Assembly: GCA_035578175.1 (NCBI GenBank)
Contig: JAQMRL010000007.1
Coordinates: 50,209,227 to 50,273,226 of the forward strand
Length of the DNA stretch: 64,000 bases
Reading direction: 5' to 3'
From: Catonia carolina
Lineage: Eukaryota > Arthropoda > Insecta > Hemiptera > Achilidae
A program made the position numbers and the translations under genes. Under the pieces are notes generated by a model. That model had not been told where the DNA came from. It saw only the letters and a program-made list of their open reading frames with translations, and did no database searches. Below are positions 55,591 to 64,000 of the stretch, in pieces; the first letter of the stretch is position 1, and the number at the start of each line of letters is the position of its first letter.

Positions 55591-56399
55591 TGAGGGACAT
55601 TCAATAACAATGAGACAAATTAATTTAGAGAAAACATGGTTAATTTAATGACAATGAATCTTTCTGAGGTTTAAGATGGTAATGTTGGGAACACTGTTAA
55701 CCATCTATTCCATTAAAATTAATATTAACATAACTATCTTTGTTAATTTAAAAATTTTAGCTATTCAAAGGTGTAAAACCAGAAAAAATTTACCAAGAAT
55801 GTAAATTTACAGATTACCGTAAACCATCAATAAACAATTCAACTTAAATTGATTTTGACAGTCTTCGGAGACTTGCAAGGCCCAATTTTTGTGATTATTT
55901 AGAAGAACAATGTACCATGAACAGTTCACTATTCTAACATAGAATAGTTTACAGTACAATTCTAACATGCTCCATTTAGAAATTGAGACCCGTGATAAGG
56001 CGAAAATGTCAAGGATATTCTCTCAAAAGACGTATTTTCTTACATGACAAAGTATGCCCCAACAACACTGAGAGAATGACAGAAATGCTCAAGAAGTTGG
56101 GTGGGAGGTGTTCTCATACCCTCCTTACAGCCTAAAACTCGCCTCTAAATTTTCATTTGTTTGGCCAGCTCAAAGATTTATTACGCAGCTAGAAGTTTAA
56201 CGACTGCAAAGTGGTACCTGAATGGTTCAAACAGCAAGGAAAAGACATCTACACTCCAGGAATCAAAAAGCTTACACAAGTTGGCAAGTATCTAAATATT
56301 GTTAGAGATTATGTTGAAAAGCAGTGCAAGTTTCATTATCATTGTGTAAATCGTTTTCCTCTACATCAATTTGCCTTGTTAATTATTGAACGCCCCTCG
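55591..56399 (+). mobile_element. Mariner M1 deletion derivative (809 bp)
   Basis: TA at 55589-55590 and 56400-56401; ends TGAGGGACATTCAATAACAA and complement CGAGGGGCGTTCAATAATTA. Sequence follows the M1 element at 8579-13353 block by block (GACAAATTAATTTAGAG; CAAAGGTGTAAAACC; GACAGTCTTCGGAGACTTGC; TTGGGTGGGAGGTGTTCTCA), but the N-terminal to first-Asp region is deleted. The transposase remnant (about 55860-56325) is full of stops; HDK...NTERMTEMLKKLG, PPYSLKLASKFSFVW-like and the C-terminal frame EWFKQQGKDIYTPG...YLNIVRDYVEKQ can be read. Confidence 0.85.
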
Positions 56400-56401
56400 T
56401 A

Positions 56402-57149
56402 CAAACAAAATTTATGCTAAAATTTTTTAGTTAAATAAATATTTAAGTAATCCTTTTCAGTATTCAAAAATTAAGTTAAGTCACTTGTATAATAACAGAT
56501 AAATTACATAAAACAAATCTTTTTAAATAACAAGAGTAAAATATTTTACGATTATGTAATAAAATAGACAATGAAAGAATTAAGAAGTTTAAAATTATAT
56601 AACATGGAAAAAGGAAACAGTTAAAATAAATGCAACTACAAAACCAGAAAGCTGTTCTTAAAACAGAAATGAAATATAGAGATCAATAAGCAAGTGTAGG
56701 TGAAATATTAATACAGGGTATTTCTGGAATAAATAATTCATAATTCTGAAAAAAATTGTAAATAAAACTCATTTAAAATTATTTATTCATCCTTAATTTT
56801 TGAAACTAAATTGAAAATATATTTGCAAAAGTAATAAAATTGTAGGACATTAATAAATTTTCCACATTTTTTTTATTTCGACAAGATCTTTAAAAGGAGC
56901 CTACGTTTAAAAGTTTTGTCCTCCATGAAACTGTTAATATTTTATAAGAGAAGTGTATGCAACAAACATTACTTATTACTTACGCATCAAACATTACTAC
57001 TTACATTAGCTCATGAACATTTCATTGTTCTTCTGATGTAACAATTTATTTAAAACCATTTTTTATTTTCATATTTCTGGAATTAGTTCACATACATTTA
57101 TTAAAAGGAAATAAAATGTTAGAGATTTTAAAATACAGAAACAAATCAA
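56402..57149. other. Upstream DNA, AT-rich
   Basis: No feature supported. Confidence 0.35.
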
Positions 57150-57510
57150 TTAGGTGTGTGGTGGGAGCAAATCATCTAACCTCATGAAAACCATTATTTA
57201 AGAAGCTCAAATTTCTTACAAGTCCTTCTTTGAACATTTTTTTAATGATAATGTATGTAAAGAATGTATACCTTTTTATAGAATTTAAATGTCCACAATC
57301 ACAACACTAAATTATACCCTAGAACATGGCTTTTATCCATAGTTGGGTAGGTCAATTTCCTCCAACTCGTACATAGTGAAAAATATGGAAGTAATTGTTT
57401 AAAAAAATCTACTTTTGCAGGTAGAAAATATATCAATAAATTACCACGAGCTTTAAAAAGTTGTGGTGATCTGTATTTATAAAACATTTCATAGCACACA
57501 AAAATTCTTT
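57150..57510 (+). pseudogene. LINE-B C-terminal relic
   Basis: Shares GTGTGGTGGGAGC and the CTATTTAAGGAGCT-like block with LINE-B at 30560-31540, and in frame reads STFAGRKYINKLPRALKSCG, matching PTYAGKKFMNKLPQFLKCCD there. It has several stops and no RT domain. Confidence 0.7.
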
Positions 57511-57829
57511 TCTAATTAGTTTTTGTTTTAAAAATTAATTTTTAAGTAACCTTCGAGGTAAATTGTGTATTATTTGTTAAAAATTATTTAATTAATGTTT
57601 ATTGAAGCAAGTAGTAGCAAAAAAAGCTAGAAATGAATTAATAGTAATGAATTTAGCATAGTGTTAATATTTAGGCTCATCAGTTTTATCTTGACATGTC
57701 ATATGCTCCCTTTTTGAAGCCTCCTGTATGCAGTTATAAAAAAATATAATTAAAATTTCATAGCATTCACCAATGAAATATTCATGGCATTTTCTGAAAA
57801 ATTGATTTATCAACCATTTCACGAACTGA

Positions 57830-58060
57830 TAGTGGTTTTATAAAGTAAACTAGGAATGAAATGGTTTACAATTGCCTTCCTCACTGAGTTGAAAATTAAA
57901 ACTGCTAATCCACCATACAAAAATGACAACTTCATGTCATTTACCATGACTGTATAATGAAATGTTTTACTTCATGAAGAGTCACTTACACATTCTTCAA
58001 TACACCAATCATTTAATTGACTGATCATGCGAGAAGAAACACAACTATTTTTGTAGCAGG
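57830..58060 (-). repeat. SINE-A copy, strongly decayed
   Basis: TTGCCTTCCTCACTGAGTTG, AATGACAACTTCATG, ACTGTATAATGAAATG and TTTAATTGACTGATCATGCG follow SINE-A order with many changes. The 3' hairpin is lost. Confidence 0.7.
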
Positions 58061-58328
58061 TCAATGTAATTTCAATTAAATATTTTACGCAATAATATAA
58101 AGTTATAACTTAAAGGACTCTCACAAAGAGGACAAAACAGAGAACAGTTTATGAATGGAAGAAAGAAGTAAACGTTGTAATAAGAACATGGAGGATGACT
58201 ATTAAAGAAGCCTCGAGAAATGTTTGAAGTTATTTAATGTGGTCTCAAATGGCCCTTAACAAATCAATTGTCATAAGTTACACAAGTTGCAATTTTAGTA
58301 AAAAAAATCATCTCTGTTTAGTTTACTT

Positions 58329-58457
58329 AAAAAAAAAGCACACACAACATACGTTAGATGTACAGGATGGTCTCAAATAATTCCCTGACCGGGAATCAAC
58401 CCCTGAACCCTAGTATAGAAGCCAGTTGTGCTGACCACTACACCACAGGCCAGCCAA
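58329..58457 (-). repeat. SINE-E copy with tRNA-like head
   Basis: Minus strand: GGCTGGCCTGTGGTGTAGTG (A box TGGTGTAGTGGTCAGCA) and B-box-like GGTTGATTCCCGG, then a short body ending in a poly-A run. The tRNA resemblance is good in both boxes. Only one copy is seen. Confidence 0.7.
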
Positions 58458-59957
58458 AACAACCAAATATTATTGAGTATAGAACTCTGCTTCTGTATGA
58501 AAATAGCGCTGCCACTTAATATTTCAATAGTTAGTTGGATAAACTCAACTCAACTTTTATTGGATTTCACATTTATGCAGAAAGTAAGAAAATGACCCCT
58601 GAAAAACCACAAAAATGGAGTTGACTCCCTAAACTTCTTACATACAGATTTAAAAGTTCAGCCCTATACGTACGTATAAAGTTTTCTCTTTCCTTTGATT
58701 CGAGAAAATATGTCCTGAATTCTTGAAATATTTCTTTGAGACTATCTTGTATAAAAATTAATAAAATATATTTATACGAAACAAATAAATTAATCTTAAC
58801 ATATTATATTAACAGATATCCCTTGTATTAAAAAAAATATTGAAAAATGGTAAAAACAATTAACTGTGCATGTATTAACAATACATATTAATAACTACAA
58901 CATTATTATAATATTATATTTTTTCATTTTTTTATTTAATTTAATATATCACATTCTGTTAGGAAATGTTTTAACTTGTTAATAATACGAATACTCTATA
59001 CAGTAGAAAATTCTTTTGTATTTATTTCACTCTACAAGACACATTCTAAAATTTTATACAAATTGTTTTTTTTTTAAAAGCAAATCGTGTTGCTTACAAA
59101 ATATTGCAAGAATATTGGAAAAAAATTGTATGTACATAACGATTACAAAAAATGTTTAAGCAAACATCAATAGAACATTGATTTGGTATTTACAAATCTA
59201 TGAGTGAAATAAGAGTTATGAAAAACACCTTGCTACGTAGATATAATGTATGAATTATGTTTCACAATATAATTACTAGGTTATCAAATAATACAGTAAA
59301 TAACATTAGGAATATATTCGGCAAGTCAAAATAAAATAAAACACTCGAGGCAGTTGTAGAAAGCTAGTAAGAAATTAAATAGTATCTGTCTCCATTCTCC
59401 ATGCAAGCTTATTGCTAGTCTTGGAGGGGTTGGGATTTACAAATATCATTGGATGAATAAAAATGACTATAAAATTAGAAACGATATATATCTGTAGGAC
59501 AATTATTTTCCCTTTTTACTCCTTAGCAGTAGTATTTAAAATGCTTAATTATTTCAAGGTATCACTTGGGTTACTGGAATTTTAAAATAAGTTAAATAAA
59601 GAGGTACAGAAAGCATGTGGTTTCTTCCAAAGTGTGAGGCATTTAGTCAGGGATCAATAAGTTCTAATGTATTTCAAGAAAATAAATAATGCATATTTTG
59701 TGCTGCTACTGACATGGTGAAACATGGACGGGTGGAAGATAGGAAGACAGTAGAATGCAGGTGGAAAAATGGAATCCAACGATTCTATTTAGGAAATTTT
59801 CTTAAAATGTTAATGTTAACTTGGTACGAACTGAAGATATTGAAAACCTTAATGTAGTTAGTGAGGCCTTTCGTATTATAAATACAATGGTAGTATTCAC
59901 TTGTAGATCAAAAGGAAATCTGGTTACTAAAAAAATCATATAATTTAGTTGGTGGAG
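58458..59957. other. Upstream DNA, AT-rich
   Basis: No gene; long A/T runs around 58890-58960. Confidence 0.35.
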
Positions 59958-60212
59958 TATGCTACAGAAGATAAGAAGTAGAATGAGAAATGATGTAATT
60001 AGAAAACAACTGGGTACAGGGGATCTAAAAAAAAACTGTATCAATTATGAGGAATTGGGACAGAGACAATGCCATGAGAACAATGGAGGAAAGATGATTC
60101 AGGAATCGAGAGAGTTGGAGACGAGTTGTGTTGTTTTCAACACGAGGATGCTTGGACAAAAGATAAAGAGGATGCCGATGACTTAAGGAATATGATTGCT
60201 GATTTTTGCATT
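59958..60212 (+). pseudogene. LINE C-terminal relic (RMRNDVIRKQLG type)
   Basis: WWSMLQKIRSRMRNDVIRKQ then LGTGDLKK in frame, like the relic on the minus strand at 37230-37730. It is interrupted at 60212 by SINE-B with an 11-bp target duplication. Confidence 0.55.
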
Positions 60213-60223
60213 AGTAGTTCTAT

Positions 60224-60394
60224 ATTTATTTTTTTTTGGTTTAACAATTAACTGTTCTGCAATTACTGCTAATGCAGACGGTGAAGGATGAAATGATTTT
60301 TTGTAACGTATGAAAATATGCCGTGCCTGAATGGGATTTGAACCCAACACCCCATGATGAGAGGCGAGCGCGTTACCAACTACGCCAATGCGGT
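60224..60394 (-). repeat. SINE-B copy with 11-bp target-site duplication
   Basis: AGTAGTTCTAT at 60213-60223 and 60395-60405. Minus strand: tRNA-like head with TTGGCGTAGTTGGTAACGCG and B box GGGTTCAAATCCC, body, poly-A. It is the better of the two full copies and close to a functional Pol III promoter pattern. Confidence 0.9.
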
Positions 60395-60405
60395 AGTAGT
60401 TCTAT

Positions 60406-60865
60406 AGAAAGGTACAGAAATAAAAAAATAATTCTTAAAATATTATGTTTGGAGTATATCATTATACGGAAGCAAAACGTGGGTGATATGGGCTGTAGAA
60501 AGAAAGAGGATAGACGCTTTTGAAATGTGCTGTTATAGGAAAATGTTAAAGATCAGTTGGGTGAACAAAATAAGTAATTTAGAGGTTCTTAGATGAGTGG
60601 ATGAAAGAAGAAGTATATGGAAACATCTTACCAGGAAAAGGTCTAGGCTAGTGGGGCATATATTAAGACATACAGGTATTGTTCTATCAATAATGGAGGG
60701 TAATATTGAGGGAGTGAATTGTAGGGGAGGCAAAGGTTGGAATATTTAAAGCAAATTACTAAAGATGTAGGGTGTTGCAGGTATGTAGATATGAGACAAC
60801 TTGACAAGATAGAACAGGATCGAGAACTGCATCAAACCAGTAGAGAGATTGATGAAAAAAGGGAA
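60406..60865 (+). pseudogene. RTE-like LINE 3' part, decayed
   Basis: Nucleotide-level match to the end of the LINE at 43419-46082: AAATATTATGTTTGGAGTAT, CGCTTTTGAAATGTG, TAATTTAGAGGTTCTTAG, GGGCATATATTAAGACAT, AAGATGTAGGGTGTTGCAGG. It ends with CATCAAACCAGTAGAGAGAT and TGATGAAAAAA, the same terminal hairpin with one changed arm. It is full of stops and frameshifts. Confidence 0.8.
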
Positions 60866-61819
60866 CAAATTGCTGAATTACAAAGTACTCAAGGTGATCG
60901 GAAAGGTCAAGAATTATTGATGAGTGAGTGAGGCTTTTTGCATTAAAAGACAAGTGTCTTTATGGTAGTGTTCACACTTGTACATACAAAAGACACCTGG
61001 TTACTAAAAAAAACTCAGATATGATTTATATGGTGAAAATGTATTTCTTGAGGCACTTGAGAAGCCATTCCAAAGCAGATAGATTAAAAATTGAGGACGT
61101 CTGTGCAAATTAGCTTTTCTTGAGTACATTTTATACAATATCAAACAAATGGGAACAACATCTGGAATATACGAGTGAACTACAATCCTCAAGCAAGAAT
61201 TAGTATACTTGCCTATTGGTAAATAAGACGGAGGGTAAAGGAAATTATAAAAAGAGATCAGAACAGGTAAGAACCTGTACAGTGAAATAGAAAGAAAAAT
61301 AATTCACATCAAACATACTGCTTGATCAGGAAGTCAATCAACATTTCTCCAATCCAAGATGTCAAACATTTTCATGCTCAGGATTGAGTGATACAAGGTG
61401 AAATACCTTCTAACAGAAGCTTTTGGAACCTGGTAATCCCTCAAAGAGGTTATACTTATTAACTCAAGATCTTCAGATTTAAAAACAAGTCTGTTCCCTA
61501 CTAAAATACGGTAGGATTAGTTATTTTTGTCTGACTTTTAAGGATATTAGAACTTCTTGGACAAAAGATACATTTCTTACGTGACATGTCCAAAAGCTAA
61601 GGTTTGAAATGGCGAAAGCATGCAAACAAACTAGTTCTGGCATTCACTTGAAAGGTAAAAGATGAGATAACCTTGGTTAAAACAAAACCAAAACCTCTAT
61701 TTAATTTTTAAAGGCATTATTCACAGTTACAATTATAATTTGGGGTAAGGAAATAATAATGCGTTATTTGATGGTCTAGATAATGAATTGTTTCACAGAA
61801 CCAAAAGAAAACATTGGCA
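60866..61819. other. Upstream DNA, no supported feature
   Basis: Small ORFs here have no recognisable domain. Confidence 0.35.
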
Positions 61820-61897
61820 ACAAGATCTACCCAGCACCCTTTCATTTTTCCGCCTGCAGTAGCAGTAATTGCAGAACAGTCGGACGTTAAAAAAAAC
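61820..61897 (+). repeat. SINE-B 3' part, partial
   Basis: GCAGTAGCAGTAATTGCAG, AACAGTCGGACGTTAAAAAA match the SINE-B tail; the head is missing. Confidence 0.65.
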
Positions 61898-63779
61898 CTC
61901 TCATTTAATCTTTTCAAATTTGAAAATATGAGTTTGTTCATAATTATTACTTTATTTGTTTTTATACATATTTTGATTTCTAATTGGGTTTTTTATTAAA
62001 AACTAATCATCTTAGTTCATAATATATATAACAGTATTGAAATTTCTTTATTATTCTCAATTGAAGTAATATTTAAAGCTAAGGTAGGCTATTTTAAAGA
62101 GGCCTCATAATTTTCACAAAATGGTGGTCATAGCATGACATCTTAAATAACCACCACCTTCCATGATGTTGATGAACAATTTTTAATTTAATAGCTTTAT
62201 AGTAGGTAAAACAAATAAAATCATAGAAAGTTAGAAACAAAAATATAGACTGTACGAGAAAAGATATCTAGTTATCTTTAATTTGACTAGCTGAATAAAC
62301 TCCTGAAGATTATTGCCGTTTCTTTATGGTGTACATAGGAAACTACACATAATGTATACTTAACAAATATATATATAAAACAATGATGATATTATTTGCA
62401 ATATTTTCTGTTATTTCGACTAAAGCATGACCAAGTTCATAATGTGGAATGAATTCACTAATACAAACTATTAGAATTATTATAACACGTGACGCGAATA
62501 TTATCGAGCTAAATTAATAGTTGATATGAATTATATTCGTTGTGCTATTCTAATTTTCTATTGAAACGCTTTTATCAACTGCATCATTGAGCTTTCTCTC
62601 TATCCACCAGTATACTTAATATTTAACTTGGCCAGGCGAGACAATTATAAAAACATCATATTATTGAAGATTAAAAAATGTTTTTGTTATTTTTTACTAA
62701 TTGTATAATACACTATATACAGTAACAATAAAAATTTATTGATACAGCTTCAAATAATATGTTCATTAACAAAGTAAAAAATCAGTTACAGATTTATAAG
62801 TTCATGCACAAATAGGTTCCTAAAATATTTACAATAAATATCAAATTACTGGTACGTTATACATAGTAGAACCTTGATTTTCATTGAAAAGTATCAGAGA
62901 TTTAACCTTCATTGATTATTATCATGAATAAGTCCTTGTGAGATACTTTTTCACATAAAATTAAATAATCCTGACAAAAAAAGTGAAGGTGCAGAAGAGT
63001 TGCACTCAAGTCCCAAATCCAATTCAACGATTAAATTTATTATTTTAATCCTGTATTCCATTAATCTTACAATGAGACAGACAAAATTTATATTGCAATA
63101 CTGTTAGTAAAATAAACATTTAAGTAATTGTTTTTAGTATTTAAAAATTAATCTGATACTTCATTTTGGAATGAAACTGAAATAAAAATAATACGAATAA
63201 CAAAAGATGTGTTCCAAAGAAACAAAAACTAACTACATAAAGTAAAACGCCGCTTAACTGAAATATAGGAGACAGACCTGATTTTGGATGCATGAAATTC
63301 CGGGGAACATGTAGAATTACACTAGGGTTTAAAAATAGTAAAAATTAAACAGTATTTTTGACGACTTTATTAGTATGTATAAATGAAACTACAAAAATTT
63401 CAAGAGAAAAAACTGTAATATTGTACAGTAATTTACATTTTATCATTTTTAAATTATTTAGTCTTTTTAAAAAAGCGTGAGATTTTTGATGAAACCATTT
63501 TTTGCAGCAACATCCTGCCATCGTTTTATTAGAAGCATGTCCTGAAAACCTAACGAGAAGAATGAGTAAATGAATTCCCAGAATAGTGAAACTTTATATT
63601 TATAATCTAGTTCGTTGGTTACTGTTCTGTAAGTACACACAATATTGAAATTGAGTAATCACCAAATAAAAAATAAGTTTTTTGATCCATTTCAGTTAAG
63701 GCAGGTTACAGATAATCAGAATTTTACCGTAGTAAGCAACGTTTAACAAAAGTAAGAAACCTAAAGTATTAATCCTAGA
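61898..63779. other. Upstream DNA, AT-rich
   Basis: TAGAACCTTGATTTTCATTG near 62866 resembles a pogo-MITE end but has no partner. No gene. Confidence 0.35.
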
Positions 63780-64000
63780 AAATGCTAAATAAAAATGTTC
63801 CATTTGGATCGTACTGCTTTATGGATATGAAATACATGGACATTAAAGAGAAAAAGACAAAGGTTTTTAAAATGTAGTTCTGGAGATGTTTAGAAAGAAT
63901 CAAATGGACTGAAAAATGAGAAACTTAAGACATTTTATGAAAATGGAAGAGAAAATTGAAGAATAAAAATTATAGATGATTTAAAAGGCTGTATAAGCTT
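63780..64000 (+). pseudogene. LINE C-terminal relic, cut by window edge
   Basis: Frames read VLLYGYEIHGH*REKDKGF and ERIKWT-like sequence, cf. LLYG.E.WTL.EKDK..LEAFEMW..RRM.RI.WTD in RTE-like LINEs. Frameshifts break it. Confidence 0.5.

Overview
This is a transposon-saturated, AT-rich piece of an animal genome, almost certainly an insect. It contains part of one recognisable host gene: a Smad2/3-type receptor-regulated Smad (insect Smox) on the minus strand. I read three coding exons with correct splice phases. Exon 1 carries the start codon and the first half of the MH1 DNA-binding domain (46880-47076). Exon 2 carries the rest of MH1 (18181-18365). Exon 3 carries the linker with a PPPGY motif (13514-13726). 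The MH2 exons are not visible and should lie left of the window. Intron 1 is about 28.5 kb and intron 2 about 4.5 kb. The insect assignment rests on the Smad sequence and the mobile elements; a hemipteran is only an impression. A second candidate host gene, a small secreted glycoprotein ORF of 124 codons, lies in intron 1 on the plus strand (33025-33399).

Nearly everything else is mobile DNA, often nested. The elements found are: (1) a family of ~0.8-1 kb elements called HINE-A here, at least a dozen copies or pieces, with asymmetric inverted repeats (ACTTTCTCTTGCC / GGCAAGAGAAAGT), a 3' hairpin and an internal TG/CG microsatellite, resembling Helentron-associated (DINE-1-like) elements; (2) Tc1/mariner elements: a near-complete Tc1 (38902-40240), several mariners, a perfect foldback derivative (2845-3487) and long-TIR MITEs; (3) pogo/Tigger elements: two sister deletion copies (8664-9944 and 42010-43264), a different one (10486-11983), and a psq-type one (21078-22386); (4) a piggyBac-like MITE in two inverted copies; (5) non-LTR retrotransposons, including a 5'-truncated RTE-like LINE with an open 882-codon frame (43419-46082) and many decayed LINE 3' ends; (6) at least five SINE families with tRNA-like heads, several with clear target-site duplications.

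Layout: 1-8.5 kb is HINE-A copies with mariner and LINE relics. 8.6-13.35 kb is one mariner split by two Tigger-like elements and a SINE. 13.5-18.4 kb holds Smox exons 3 and 2 with a piggyBac MITE between them. 18.8-43 kb is intron 1 with mariner, pogo, SINE, HINE, LINE, Tc1 and palindromic elements. 43.4-46.1 kb is the LINE. 46.9-47.3 kb is exon 1 and the probable 5' UTR or promoter. 47.3-64 kb is upstream DNA with SINE, MITE, HINE and mariner insertions and LINE remnants.

The observations most worth following are: a three-residue shortening of the Smad MH1 DNA-contacting beta-hairpin; a repeat family with a hammerhead-ribozyme-like core in palindromic arrangement, in which stem I appears to covary between copies; a 3' hairpin shared by the LINE and the main SINE; the HINE-A architecture; and the perfect foldback mariner inserted in a HINE-A copy. 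No prokaryotic features, CRISPR array or rRNA were seen, and no tRNA outside SINE heads.
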